Below, piece by piece: positions 8,868-17,688 of a stretch of 64,000 bases of DNA; within the stretch, counting starts at the first letter, position 1; every line of letters starts with the position of its first letter. The DNA is from Anaerolineales bacterium. GTDB lineage: Bacteria > Chloroflexota > Anaerolineae > Anaerolineales > Villigracilaceae. The notes beneath the pieces were generated by a model. The model had not been told where the DNA came from. It saw nothing but the letters and a program-made list of their open reading frames with translations, and did not search any database. The DNA is taken from contig JAEURJ010000009.1 in the NCBI GenBank assembly GCA_016789305.1, positions 124,001 to 188,000 on the forward strand, given 5' to 3'. The translations under genes and the position numbers were made by a program.

Positions 8868-9987
8868 AAGATTCCTTCCGAGGCATGTAAATGGAGCTTA
8901 AAAGAAGTGAGACAACAATCATTCCAATTGAAACCGGGTAAACAATGAAAGGATCCATCTCAAATAGAATACCCGCGATCGGCGGTGTAATGATCGAGAC
9001 AATTGCGCTGACAGTTTCCATCACCCCGTATGTGATCCCCATTTGTGATTCATGAACCAGCTCACGCGCCTGCGCCATCACCATCGGACGGCCCGCACGG
9101 AATCCGCCGAGCAGAAAATATCCCAGGGCAAAAATTGGAAGGCTTGAACCTTTCCAAATAAACAAAGCAAATAGAATGACCAATACCTGCGCAAACAAGA
9201 ATCCCCTTCGGGGATTTATTTGGCTGAATGTAACCGCCATCAATGAGTTTCCAAGCGCACCGATGGTAAAAATTAAACCCGTTTCACTTAGAGAAAGCCC
9301 GCGAATTCCCGCAAGGAAATTCGGAGTCAACGGCTGGGCCAGATACATCGCAAATATGGCAAAGGCCAGTACACCCATCAGCACAATAAAACTTTTATTG
9401 CTGGCAAGACTTGGTGGAGGAGAATCAGGATCATGATGGTCAATGGGCTGCCTTGCAATGAAGATCATGGATAAAGTTGAAAAGACGAACACGCCGGCGG
9501 CAACGAGAAAACTCATTCGCATCCCATAATGATCACCAATCCAACCACCGGTCACAGGGCCAAGTGCCATGCCCATGCCGAACGTAGCCGTGGTCAAAGA
9601 GAGCACAGTTGCCACCGGCCATTTTCCACGGGCTGCCGTTACATAACTACTCAAAGGGGAGGAGACAAAAGCGGTCAACCCGTACCCGGCCAAACCAACC
9701 AGAAAAATGGGCAGGGCATTGGAAATCCCCATTATGAAAGTAGAAACCAATCCAAGCAGCCAGGCAATTAACAATAAGGGTTTTCTTCCAAACCGATCCG
9801 CAAGGCGGCCGGCAGGGACATGTGTGATCGCCATGAAAAAACCGAACGCCCCGAGAATTAATCCGATCTGATACTTGCTTAATGCAAATTGAACATCCAG
9901 ATAGATCGGCACAAAATTAAAGAACATGCCTTCGCCAATTCCCCACAGGAACAGCGCGATGGCAATGAATGCAAGATTACGATTCAA
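8860..9987 (-). CDS. MFS transporter
   Basis: Major facilitator protein of 375 residues with about 12 hydrophobic segments. The loop-2 motif is GRLADRFGRKP. The start was set at TTG 9987, where GGAG lies 7 nt upstream and the reading frame overlaps the last 11 nt of the esterase gene; a longer in-frame version to 10065 would add a non-hydrophobic head read from inside the esterase gene. The loop between TM6 and TM7 is short (HHDPDSPPPS). The substrate is unknown. The position between the esterase and the metallo-hydrolase genes at the end of the aro operon suggests co-expression only. Confidence 0.83.
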   Translation of the reverse strand: MNRNLAFIAIALFLWGIGEGMFFNFVPIYLDVQFALSKYQIGLILGAFGFFMAITHVPAGRLADRFGRKPLLLIAWLLGLVSTFIMGISNALPIFLVGLAGYGLTAFVSSPLSSYVTAARGKWPVATVLSLTTATFGMGMALGPVTGGWIGDHYGMRMSFLVAAGVFVFSTLSMIFIARQPIDHHDPDSPPPSLASNKSFIVLMGVLAFAIFAMYLAQPLTPNFLAGIRGLSLSETGLIFTIGALGNSLMAVTFSQINPRRGFLFAQVLVILFALFIWKGSSLPIFALGYFLLGGFRAGRPMVMAQARELVHESQMGITYGVMETVSAIVSIITPPIAGILFEMDPFIVYPVSIGMIVVSLLLSSIYMPRKESYA

Positions 9988-10768
9988 ACTGTCGCTCCAC
10001 CCTGCGGATGAATTCCAAAGCAGCACCGAACACTTGATCGCGAGCCGCGTCACGCGTAACAACATGACCTGATCCAGTCACGTATAGTTTTACCTTGTCT
10101 GACGCATTCACCAACCCGTTATAAATATTTTCCATATTCTGAGGCAGCACGTAGGCATCATCCTTCGAGTGGATCAACATCACCGGCTTGCGAATCTGCG
10201 GCAGTGCAGATCGCATTTCATGGAGCAGGGTCTTCAATTCGGCAACAGAACTGACAGGATTTTGCTGATACGAAACATGCCCGGCAAAGGCTTGCTTATC
10301 GTACCATCCTGTACCCGGTGCATCGCCGGATTTCGGCGCGTATTTGAAAAACCTGCCGTAGAGTTTGATTAACCAAACAGGATAATTTCTTGGATCTCGT
10401 GGTAATGAAAAAGGTGCAGACATCGCCACCACCCCCGCCACATCCAAACGAGTGGACATTAACAACGACAGCACTCCACCCATCGAAAGTCCAGCCAAAT
10501 AGATTCGGTCAACACTGCCGGAGAGTAGATGATAGCCATCTTCAACGGAAGCAGTCCAATCGGTCCAGTGGGAGCGGCGCATATCTTCGATGTCAGTCGC
10601 ATGACCAGCGAGTCGAATCCCCAAACAAGTCAGGCCATGCTTGTTAAGGTATTCCCCCATCCAACGCATTTCCTTGGGCGTGCCGGTGAATCCATGAATT
10701 AGCAAAACGCCCGTGCGTCCGCCGGGAAAAAAGAAAGGTTCAGTTGTCGATATGGTTTGAGTGTTCAC
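9977..10768 (-). CDS. Alpha/beta hydrolase, carboxylesterase Est30-like
   Basis: Serine hydrolase of 263 residues. LLIHGFTGTPKEM (about 22-34) is the oxyanion HG region, GLSMGG holds the nucleophile Ser95, HSKDDAYV holds the acid Asp and SGHVVTRD the catalytic His. The family includes small carboxylesterases and monoacylglycerol-lipase-like enzymes; the physiological ester is unknown. The GTG start overlaps the aroQ stop as GTGA, indicating translational coupling at the end of the aromatic operon. Confidence 0.87.
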   Translation of the reverse strand: MNTQTISTTEPFFFPGGRTGVLLIHGFTGTPKEMRWMGEYLNKHGLTCLGIRLAGHATDIEDMRRSHWTDWTASVEDGYHLLSGSVDRIYLAGLSMGGVLSLLMSTRLDVAGVVAMSAPFSLPRDPRNYPVWLIKLYGRFFKYAPKSGDAPGTGWYDKQAFAGHVSYQQNPVSSVAELKTLLHEMRSALPQIRKPVMLIHSKDDAYVLPQNMENIYNGLVNASDKVKLYVTGSGHVVTRDAARDQVFGAALEFIRRVERQFES

Positions 10769-11199
10769 GCCTTGATTATATCAACGAGCCCGCGCAGACC
10801 AAGTTCATATGAACGCCAGCCAAACCCACTGACCTTGCCTTTGCAGACTGCTGAAACCAGTGACGTGTGACGAAATTCTTCGCGCGCATACACATTCGAC
10901 AAATGCACTTCGATGACGGGAATCACAATGGCAGAAATCGCATCGCGCAATGCAACCGACGTGTGTGTATATCCACCGGGGTTGAACACCACACCATTCG
11001 CCCATGTGCGCGCATCATGCAGCGCATCGATCAATGCGCCTTCGTGATTTGATTGCAAGCATTTTATTTCCGCACCCAACTCTTTGCCCAACCTGATGAT
11101 TTTTTTATCAATATCACCAAGAGTCATCGAACCGTACACTTCAGGTTCGCGTGTGCCAAGCAAATTTAAGTTGGGGCCATGCAAGATTAATATTTTCAT
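10765..11199 (-). CDS. aroQ: 3-dehydroquinate dehydratase, type II
   Basis: Converts 3-dehydroquinate to 3-dehydroshikimate, step 3 of the shikimate pathway, in the cytoplasm. At 144 residues it has the normal type II length. The active-site motifs are GPNLNLLGTREPEVYG (about 8-23, with the catalytic Tyr and the flexible-loop Arg), FNPGGYTHTSVALRDAI with the catalytic His, and EVHLSNV. AAGGAG precedes the ATG. It follows aroKB after a 110-nt gap filled by a dispersed repeat and overlaps the esterase gene downstream. Confidence 0.96.
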   Translation of the reverse strand: MKILILHGPNLNLLGTREPEVYGSMTLGDIDKKIIRLGKELGAEIKCLQSNHEGALIDALHDARTWANGVVFNPGGYTHTSVALRDAISAIVIPVIEVHLSNVYAREEFRHTSLVSAVCKGKVSGFGWRSYELGLRGLVDIIKA

Positions 11200-11205
11200 C
11201 TTTTT

Positions 11206-11307
11206 TCTCCTTCGTTCTGAGCGGAGCCACTGTTCCTTGCGGCGTAGTCGAAGAACGATTTTTCAGTCACCTGCGCTTCGACTGCACTACGTTCCGCTCA
11301 GCGCGAA
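11206..11307. repeat. Dispersed inverted repeat between aroKB and aroQ
   Basis: Two diverged inverted copies of a GTTC-N-GAGCGGA ... GTCGAAG element fill the gap (GTTCTGAGCGGA at the left, TCCGCTCAGCGCGAAC at the right). The right end reaches within 3 nt of the aroKB stop codon. Related sequence occurs at 51106-51174. Confidence 0.6.
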
Positions 11308-11309
11308 CA

Positions 11310-12872
11310 TTACTCCAATACTGATTCCAAATCGGTCACATCCACCAATTCCACTTTGCCAATTTCAACCGGCAATGCAAATCGAATCGCTTTTGCATTT
11401 TTCTTTTTATCCACACGCATCGCGCGGATGATTTCCTCGCGCGACATTTCATCTGGAATTTGGACCGGCAGCCCCAATGACTTGAACGACTTGGTCACCG
11501 CCTCAACCAACCCGACGCCTGCCAGCCCGATTTGGGATGCGTACTTCGCCTCGACCACAGTGCCAATGGCAATGGCTTCCCCATGCCGCAAATCAAACTT
11601 GCTGACCAGTTCCACGGCATGCCCGACCGTGTGACCCAAATTCAACGCCGCGCGAATTCCTTTTTCATATGGGTCTTCCTCGATAACTTTAATCTTCACC
11701 GCCATCGCACGCTTGACCACTTCTTCAAGATTATTCTTCACCCAGTCCATCCCGCGATTGCACATTGCAAACAGATCAGGGTCGGAGATGATTCCATGCT
11801 TGACCACTTCCGCCATGCCGGAGATCAACTCACGTTCTGGCAGCGTGAGCAAAAGGCTTGGGTCCGCAAGAACCAGCTTTGGCGGGTAGAAAGAGCCGAT
11901 GAGATTTTTCCCCTCGGGCAGATCAAATCCAGTCTTTCCTCCAAGTGATGCATCCACCATCGATAATAAAGTCGTCGGCACGCCGATCCATTGAATCCCG
12001 CGCATGTATGTGGATGCTGCAAAACCAGCCATATCCCCAATCACGCCGCCGCCAAGTGCAATGACCGTGCTTTTGCGATCCAATCCATTTTCAAGAAATG
12101 CTTTCCACAAATAAGAAACTGTCTCAAGATTTTTATATGCTTCTCCCGCAGGCACAACTACGGATTTTGCATTGAGCAGCGAACTTATTTTTTCGAGATG
12201 GAATTTTGCCACGTTCTCATCGGTGACGATAATGGGATTTTGCATTGGGAAGTTTGTCAGGCTGGAAACCTGGCCTACGACGGCGTCGTACTCCCCCATC
12301 GCAGAAAGATGATGCCGCCCCAACTTGACTTGAACTTGATGCGCATTTTGTTCTGCGGTCTTCCCATCGACATGAATGAGCGCATCAAAGGAGTTGTAAT
12401 GTGCGCCGCGCTTTGCCAATAACGCTGAAAGCTTCTCGCGCAAGTCGCCTGCCAGCAGCGGACGATTTCCAGATTCATAATGCAGGCGTTCCAACAATGT
12501 AGACAATTCTGCCATAAGCAGAACGACTTTACCGTTCGCTTCCGCAACAGAACGATTTTCCTCACGCAACAAGGCGCCACCACCAAGAGCGATAATCGCT
12601 TGTGTAGGGCGGGCTTGCAACCCGTCAGAGTTTTCAGCATTTGCCACGCTTCCAGCGTGACCCACAGCTTCTTTTAACGCCGCGGATTCAAGATCGCGAA
12701 AAGTGGATTCGCCTTGCTGCTCCATGATCTGCGGAATGGACATACCAGCATTTGTTTCGATGACGCGGTCAAGGTCAATGAAAGGGAGATGCAAGTTGTG
12801 AGCAAGTTTTTTCCCGACCGTGGATTTGCCGGTGCCGGGCGGGCCATAGAGAAAAATATGATTCATGGTCAT
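11310..12872 (-). CDS. aroKB: Bifunctional shikimate kinase / 3-dehydroquinate synthase
   Basis: Fusion of two shikimate-pathway enzymes, about 520 residues. The N-terminal kinase (about 1-165) has Walker A GPPGTGKST (10-18), DLDRVIE and ALGGGALL. The C-terminal 3-dehydroquinate synthase (about 190-520) has the NAD-binding GGGVIGDMAGF, GVPTTLLSMVDAS, GGKTGFDLPEGKN and the metal-binding region LNLGHTVGHAVE. An insertion of about 20 residues (about 70-90, HAGSVANAENSDGLQARP) separates FRDLESAALKE from ALGGG and is encoded by a dispersed palindrome. The ATG at 12872 overlaps the aroC stop (ATGA); ATG 12866 is an alternative. The fusion order is kinase first. Confidence 0.95.
   Translation of the reverse strand: MTMNHIFLYGPPGTGKSTVGKKLAHNLHLPFIDLDRVIETNAGMSIPQIMEQQGESTFRDLESAALKEAVGHAGSVANAENSDGLQARPTQAIIALGGGALLREENRSVAEANGKVVLLMAELSTLLERLHYESGNRPLLAGDLREKLSALLAKRGAHYNSFDALIHVDGKTAEQNAHQVQVKLGRHHLSAMGEYDAVVGQVSSLTNFPMQNPIIVTDENVAKFHLEKISSLLNAKSVVVPAGEAYKNLETVSYLWKAFLENGLDRKSTVIALGGGVIGDMAGFAASTYMRGIQWIGVPTTLLSMVDASLGGKTGFDLPEGKNLIGSFYPPKLVLADPSLLLTLPERELISGMAEVVKHGIISDPDLFAMCNRGMDWVKNNLEEVVKRAMAVKIKVIEEDPYEKGIRAALNLGHTVGHAVELVSKFDLRHGEAIAIGTVVEAKYASQIGLAGVGLVEAVTKSFKSLGLPVQIPDEMSREEIIRAMRVDKKKNAKAIRFALPVEIGKVELVDVTDLESVLE
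12603..12664. repeat. In-frame dispersed palindrome inside aroK domain
   Basis: The stretch begins GTAGGGCGGGC, contains the inner palindrome CGGGCTTGCAACCCG and, further right, the CCACGCTTCCAGCGTG palindrome. It encodes the extra peptide at residues 70-90 of AroKB. The GTAGGGC edge matches the intergenic palindromes of this window. Confidence 0.6.
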
Positions 12873-14038
12873 TCCCAAAACACGTGAGGGATATTATCCA
12901 TTGACAAGTCTTCAAGCGTGGCCTTGCGCAGCGTTTCGAAGCGGGGCTTCATTTCGTTCATAGAGTCACCGCCGAGTTTTTCCATTAATGCATCGGCGAG
13001 GACAAATGCGGCCATCGCTTCCAAAATGGGGACTGCGCGTGGGACCGGACAGAAATCGGAGCGTTCATATTTGGTGGGAGATTCTGTCCCTGACGCCAGA
13101 TCAACTGTCGACTGGGGAAGAAGCGTGGTGGCTATTGGTTTCATCGCCGCGCGGATGATGATCGGCTGCCCATTGCTCACTCCGCCTTCAGTGCCACCTG
13201 CTCTGTTGGTCGAACGTTGAACGTTTGAACGTTGTAATGTCATCGGGTCGTGTGCTTCGGTGCCGATTCGTTTTGCATTTTCAAACGCATCGCCGACTTC
13301 AACGCCTTTGATGGCCTGCACGGACATGATCGCCATTGCAAGTTTGGCTTCGAGACGGCGATCCCATTGTACGAAACTGCCAAGGCCAACGGGAAGATTC
13401 AGTGCAACAACTTCAAGTACGCCGCCCAATGTATTTTTTCCATGAATGGTTTTTTCAATTTCTTCACGCATCTTTTGCGCGGATGATTGAATCGGACAGC
13501 GAACATCTGATTCCTCTGCAAGTTCAAACCTCTCTTCGTAAGGCATATTGCCAAAATCTGCCTGCACTTCACCGATGGATGAAACATATCCGCCTACGAC
13601 AATTCCAAATTGAGCAAGAAAATGTTTACACACTGCACCCGTAGCAACCCGCATCGTGGTTTCGCGCGCAGAGGCACGTTCGAGCGCGGGACGTAAATCT
13701 TTGTAGCCATATTTAACCGCGCCTGTTAAATCTGCATGGCCCGGGCGCGGCGCGGTCATCTGCTCAATGGCTTTGCCCTTCCATTTGACATGGTCATCAT
13801 TTTGCACGAGCAATGCAATCGGCGCGCCGGTCGTTTCGCCACCCATCACCCCGCCGAGAATTTGCACGGTATCTTTTTCAATTTTCATACGTCCGCCGGA
13901 ACCATATCCCTGCTGACGGCGGGCAAGTTCTTTGTTGATTATTTCTGGTGTGATGGAAAGTCCTGCGGGCATACCATCGAGGATTGCGGTTAAGGATGGG
14001 CCGTGGGATTCACCTGCAGTGAGAAAACGTAAATGCAT
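12869..14038 (-). CDS. aroC: Chorismate synthase
   Basis: Last common step of aromatic synthesis: EPSP to chorismate, using reduced FMN. 389 residues. Visible signatures are GESHGP near the N-terminus (with LTAGES), GRMKIEKD, the RPGHADLTG motif, RASARETTMRVA, and a C-terminal region SDFCPVPRAVPILEAM. The start at 14038 has GGAG 7 nt upstream. The stretch PMTLQRSNVQRSTNRAGG (about 262-280) is longer than normal just before the conserved TNRAGG and derives from a dispersed repeat. Its stop overlaps the aroKB start; the membrane-protein gene upstream ends 15 nt before its start. Confidence 0.96.
   Translation of the reverse strand: MHLRFLTAGESHGPSLTAILDGMPAGLSITPEIINKELARRQQGYGSGGRMKIEKDTVQILGGVMGGETTGAPIALLVQNDDHVKWKGKAIEQMTAPRPGHADLTGAVKYGYKDLRPALERASARETTMRVATGAVCKHFLAQFGIVVGGYVSSIGEVQADFGNMPYEERFELAEESDVRCPIQSSAQKMREEIEKTIHGKNTLGGVLEVVALNLPVGLGSFVQWDRRLEAKLAMAIMSVQAIKGVEVGDAFENAKRIGTEAHDPMTLQRSNVQRSTNRAGGTEGGVSNGQPIIIRAAMKPIATTLLPQSTVDLASGTESPTKYERSDFCPVPRAVPILEAMAAFVLADALMEKLGGDSMNEMKPRFETLRKATLEDLSMDNIPHVFWE
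13206..13239. repeat. In-frame AACGTT-type repeat inside aroC
   Basis: Repeated AACGTT/GAACGTTTGAACGTT units encode the peptide QRSNVQRS. The same GTTTGAACGTT word occurs in aroA (15691-15720) and forms a perfect 28-bp palindrome at the end of trpC. Confidence 0.6.
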
Positions 14039-14052
14039 GAAAACTCCAATTT

Positions 14053-14745
14053 TCAAGAAACGTTGGGACAAGTTATTTTACTGGAGACAAATGCAATTTC
14101 CAGCGCAAAGAAACATTGAATTAAAACCATCAGCGGGATTTGCAGTGCAAGCGGAAGTGAATAAACGACCAGCGTACCGGGAATCCAGGTCAGCCAGCAG
14201 CTTACCAGCATGGGAATGATGACCTTGATCGCCCAGTCACTACGCAAGGCCTGCCCAAGCAGCTTGAAATCATAATTCATATCTCGCAGACGAAAGCCAA
14301 CCGCCAAATACTGGATGCTTAAGAAAGGGGTAAAAACAAATTGATCAAGAAGCATTTTGGAAATCAAAATTTTGAATGTCACAGCTGATCCCCAGAACCA
14401 GTCCTGGAAGGCATAAAAATAATCCTGCAAAATCATACTGGTTGCCCAGACCAAGCAGGTAAAGAACAAATCGAGGAAACCGCGCAAGTCGCGTCGTGCT
14501 TTCCCCACGAACATCAGATACAAACCAGGGATGGCCCCCGCACCAAGAGCACCAGTCAGCATGGAAAATTTGGCACCCCAGGATTCTCGAACTTCTTGCA
14601 AACCTCTCAGTGCATTCTGAAAAGCGGGAAAAACATAATACGCGACCACAAGTAATGCGGCGATACAAATAATCACAAAGCCGGGAATAAGGTTGGCTTT
14701 GGCCCCATTCCAGCCATCTTGCACAGATTCAAGAATACGTTTCAT
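14053..14745 (-). CDS. Polytopic membrane protein inside the aro operon (possibly Mpv17-like)
   Basis: Integral membrane protein of 230 residues with about five hydrophobic segments (near 20-42, 62-82, 88-108, 120-150 and 175-215). I see SKMLLDQFVFTPF and, near the C-terminus, CWLTWIP ... SLPLALQIPLM; the K..DQ....P and W..WP spacing is reminiscent of the Mpv17/PMP22 family, but this is weak. It overlaps the aroE stop by 4 nt (ATGA) and precedes aroC, so it is co-translated with shikimate enzymes. No enzyme role is suggested. It could be a transporter or simply a passenger of the operon. Confidence 0.6.
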   Translation of the reverse strand: MKRILESVQDGWNGAKANLIPGFVIICIAALLVVAYYVFPAFQNALRGLQEVRESWGAKFSMLTGALGAGAIPGLYLMFVGKARRDLRGFLDLFFTCLVWATSMILQDYFYAFQDWFWGSAVTFKILISKMLLDQFVFTPFLSIQYLAVGFRLRDMNYDFKLLGQALRSDWAIKVIIPMLVSCWLTWIPGTLVVYSLPLALQIPLMVLIQCFFALEIAFVSSKITCPNVS

Positions 14746-15566
14746 TTCATCACCTTTCGAATGGCATCACTATCGACAGGCTTGCCTGTCCATATTTCAA
14801 AGGCGAGCAAAGCTTGTTCGATCAACATGCCAAGCCCGGTGGTTGCGTTCAATCCCTGCATGCGGGCATCTTTGACGAGTTTGGTCTCCCGTGGATTGTA
14901 GACCAAATCATAGATTATGGTATCAAATGACAGGTTTGTATTTTCAGGTAAAGGGGATTGATCCACATTTGGCGTCATGCCGACGGGAGTTGTGTTGACG
15001 ATAAGGTCAAATGATGAATGAGGAAGGATGAATGCAGAATTATCAGTAACTTGCAACTTATCACTTGCGAATGAGTCTGCGAGCTGCTGAGCCTGTTCAA
15101 TTCGGCGAGCAGCAATGGTGACATTCCAGCCATCGTTGAGCAAGGCGTAAACCACTGCACGGGCTGAACCACCTGCTCCCAAGACCAATGCAGAATGATG
15201 AATAATGAATGATGAATTTAAAACCTGTTTCAAATCCGCAAGAAAGCCTGGAGCATCGGTGTTGTCGCCGATGAGTTTATTCTCATGCATGTAAATTGTA
15301 TTGACTGCGCCGATGGCTTCTGCAGTCGGCATGAGTTCATCCATCAACTCGATCACATTTTGTTTGTGCGGAATGGTAACGTTGAGCCCGGTGATTTCAC
15401 CCGTGCGGACGCGGGCAAGCAGATTTTTCAATCCCTGCTTATCATCGGGATGAATGGGATACAGCAAATACTCGCCTTCCAAACTACAGACTTCGAGAGC
15501 GGCGGTGTGAATTTTGGGCGATAGGGAGTGTCCAAGCGGATAACCGATTAGGCCAAGGTGAATCAT
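14742..15566 (-). CDS. aroE: Shikimate dehydrogenase
   Basis: NADPH-dependent reduction of 3-dehydroshikimate to shikimate. 274 residues. The substrate motif GYPLGHSLSPKIH (8-20), the catalytic lysine in VTIPHKQN, the NADP motif GAGGSARA and NTTPVGM are all present. Two segments look foreign: LNSSFIIHHSA (about 115-127), directly before VLGAGGSA, and DNSAFILPHSSF (about 175-186), directly before DLIVNTTP. Both are encoded by a TTCATCATTC-type dispersed repeat. Starts and stops overlap its neighbours by 4 nt (ATGA) on both sides, so it lies in the middle of a tightly coupled operon. Confidence 0.94.
   Translation of the reverse strand: MIHLGLIGYPLGHSLSPKIHTAALEVCSLEGEYLLYPIHPDDKQGLKNLLARVRTGEITGLNVTIPHKQNVIELMDELMPTAEAIGAVNTIYMHENKLIGDNTDAPGFLADLKQVLNSSFIIHHSALVLGAGGSARAVVYALLNDGWNVTIAARRIEQAQQLADSFASDKLQVTDNSAFILPHSSFDLIVNTTPVGMTPNVDQSPLPENTNLSFDTIIYDLVYNPRETKLVKDARMQGLNATTGLGMLIEQALLAFEIWTGKPVDSDAIRKVMK
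15008..15041. repeat. In-frame TTCATCATTC-type repeat in aroE (copy 1)
   Basis: Contains ATGATGAATGAGGAAGGATG and then AATGCAGAAT, the same word set as the hairpin between metY and metA (52547-52586). It encodes NSAFILPHSSF in AroE. Confidence 0.6.
15186..15220. repeat. In-frame TTCATCATTC-type repeat in aroE (copy 2)
   Basis: Contains AATGCAGAATGATGAATAAT and GAATGATGAATT and encodes NSSFIIHHSA in AroE. It is the same repeat family as copy 1 and as 52547-52586. Confidence 0.6.
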
Positions 15567-16837
15567 CGCAAGGTTTCCAATACTTCAAAGAAATTGGGAA
15601 AGGTCTTGGAAACGCAGGATGGATTTTCAATTATTACGCCATCGAAGCGCAAGCCAATCAGAGAAAAAGCCATGGCCATGCGGTGGTCGTTGTACGTTTG
15701 AACGTTGGAAGGTTTGAAGGATTGGCAGGGATAGATGGTCATGCCATCTTCATGTTCTTCGACCTGGACTCCAAGGTGTTTGAGTTCAGCGCAGGTTGCT
15801 GAAACACGATCCGTCTCTTTGACACGTGCAGAGGCGATGCCGCGGATTCTTGTGGGCGAATCAGCAAACGGGGCGATGGCGGCGAGGGTTTGGGCGGTGT
15901 CGGGAATGTCGCGCATGTCCACGTCAACACCAACCAACTCGTTTGTGCCAGTGACTTGGATAAAGTTCTCCCCTTCTACAACCTGACATCCCATCTGTTT
16001 CAAAACATCGAGAAAGGCAATATCCCCTTGTACGGATTTGCGTGAGATGTTCTCAACCTTCACTGTTCCACCGCAGATTGCTGGGGCAGCAAAAAAGTAG
16101 GATGCCGCAGAGGCATCGGATTCGATGGAGTATTTAGAAAGTGGTGAGTAGTGACTGGGGTGAATAATGAAACGTGAATATCCGTTACGTTCGATTTCCA
16201 CGCCGAAGTCTTTCATCATGGCGATGGTCATATCCACATAAGGCTTGGAGTTCAACTCTTTTGAAAGAGTGATCTCAATTTCATTTTGGGCATACGGCGC
16301 AACCATGAGAAGCGCAGATAAAAACTGAGATGAAATATCACCCGCAATCGTGGTCTTTCCGCCAAGTAAACCTTTGGCCGATATTTCCACAGGCGGACAA
16401 TTGTTCCTGGCTTCCAATTCCACGCCCAATTGATGAAGCGCATCGATCAAATCTCCAATGGGACGTTCGCGCATGCGCGGTTCGCCATCAAGAATATATT
16501 CGCCGTTACCGAGCGTGAGAAATGCGGAGAGAAACCTTGCAGCCGTACCCGCATTGCCAATAAAGAGTTCTGCCTTCTTCGCAGGGATTTCCCCTCCGAG
16601 TCCAGTGACGGACATTGAGAAGTTTGCTTCATCCAGTTGAACGTCGAAACCGAGGGTTTGCAGGGCTTGGGCGAAGTAACGTGAGTCATCGGAGAACAAG
16701 GCGTTGGTTAAGTGCGTCGTTCCATTTGCAAGTGACGCAATCAGCAAGGCGCGGTTGGTCAATGACTTGGAACCCGGCACGCGGACAGTTGAGTTCAACA
16801 GATGTGAAACAGGGTTGATTCTGAGGGATGAATTCAT
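15563..16837 (-). CDS. aroA: 5-enolpyruvylshikimate-3-phosphate synthase
   Basis: Transfers enolpyruvate from PEP to shikimate-3-phosphate. 424 residues, two inverse alpha/beta domains. Motifs: VPGSKSLTNRALLIASLANG (18-37), LFIGNAGTAARFLSAFL (about 90-106), GDISSQFLSALL (about 165-176), and late ARVKETDRVSA and YNDHRMAMAFSL. NAGTA rather than the resistant-type NSGTT is noted but I draw no inhibitor conclusion from it. The peptide SFKPSNVQT before YNDHRMAM (about 372-382) comes from a GTTTGAACGTT repeat. It overlaps tyrA and aroE by 4 nt on each side. Confidence 0.96.
   Translation of the reverse strand: MNSSLRINPVSHLLNSTVRVPGSKSLTNRALLIASLANGTTHLTNALFSDDSRYFAQALQTLGFDVQLDEANFSMSVTGLGGEIPAKKAELFIGNAGTAARFLSAFLTLGNGEYILDGEPRMRERPIGDLIDALHQLGVELEARNNCPPVEISAKGLLGGKTTIAGDISSQFLSALLMVAPYAQNEIEITLSKELNSKPYVDMTIAMMKDFGVEIERNGYSRFIIHPSHYSPLSKYSIESDASAASYFFAAPAICGGTVKVENISRKSVQGDIAFLDVLKQMGCQVVEGENFIQVTGTNELVGVDVDMRDIPDTAQTLAAIAPFADSPTRIRGIASARVKETDRVSATCAELKHLGVQVEEHEDGMTIYPCQSFKPSNVQTYNDHRMAMAFSLIGLRFDGVIIENPSCVSKTFPNFFEVLETLR
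15691..15720. repeat. In-frame AACGTT-type repeat in aroA
   Basis: Reads GTACGTTTGAACGTTGGAAG with GGTTTGAAGG following, and encodes FKPSNVQT, replacing the variable segment before YNDHRMAM. Confidence 0.55.
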
Positions 16838-17688
16838 TGAGTAAATTTCTGATGTTTGTCTTGTGCTTCGTTCAAGATCGACTCGAGTTTTTGGAAATCA
16901 CCTGAGGACAACGCGAATTCGATCTCTGCCAGTCGGTCTTGCATTCCATGAAGTGCATTCAACACGTTGTCACGATTGGATTGCAGGACGCCCAACATCA
17001 TTGAGGAGGATGTTCCTGCCAATCTGCTAGTCGATTTGAAGCCAGGTCCAACAAAGGCCGTGACATCATCTGAAGTCGCAAGAGCGAGCGCAGATGAAAT
17101 CAAAAAGGGCAAATGACTTGTCGATGCGAGAATACGATCATGTTCGACTGCATCGAGAATTGTAGCTTTCGCGCCGAGGGCCTCGATGATTTGATTCGCC
17201 GCAGAGATGGCGCGTGACGATGTTCGCTTCAATGGTGTGAGTAAAAACGGCGCAGCATAATACAAAGTGCGTTCAGCATTTGCCAGTGAAAGTTTTTCCT
17301 TGCCGCAAATGGGATGTCCGCCGATGGGGTCGAAGCGTTCTGGCAACTGCGACATGGCTTCGACGATCAAATGTTTTGCAGAGCCCAGATCCATCACTAT
17401 ACATGATCTGGATGTGTACGTCGGCAGCTGTTCAAGCAGAGTCAAGATCGCAGGGACGGGCGCGGACAAAATGATCATATCCACTTCGGGAAGAAGTTTG
17501 GCAGGATCGCTGTCAGCGAAATCCACAATATGTTGGGACAGGGCAAGCTCAAGCGTGGGAAGATGCGGGTCGATCCCGTAGAGCGCGGCACATTTTCCGC
17601 GCAATCCCAATGCAAGCGAGCCGCCCATCAATCCCAATCCAACGATTGCGATTTTTGATTCGGCGAGATTAAAGTCAGGCTGCGGCAT
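16834..17688 (-). CDS. tyrA: Prephenate dehydrogenase
   Basis: Oxidative decarboxylation of prephenate to 4-hydroxyphenylpyruvate on the way to tyrosine. 284 residues from ATG 17688, which overlaps the end of aroF by 14 nt; the upstream in-frame extension to 17724 lies inside aroF. NAD(P) motif [10 protein letters not shown] near the N-terminus, catalytic-region GGHPICGKE (about 125-133) and a helical C-terminal dimer domain. There is no ACT domain, so feedback control by Tyr at the enzyme is not evident. An arogenate dehydrogenase specificity cannot be excluded. No pheA is present in the window. Confidence 0.92.
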   Translation of the reverse strand: MPQPDFNLAESKIAIVGLGLMGGSLALGLRGKCAALYGIDPHLPTLELALSQHIVDFADSDPAKLLPEVDMIILSAPVPAILTLLEQLPTYTSRSCIVMDLGSAKHLIVEAMSQLPERFDPIGGHPICGKEKLSLANAERTLYYAAPFLLTPLKRTSSRAISAANQIIEALGAKATILDAVEHDRILASTSHLPFLISSALALATSDDVTAFVGPGFKSTSRLAGTSSSMMLGVLQSNRDNVLNALHGMQDRLAEIEFALSSGDFQKLESILNEAQDKHQKFTQ

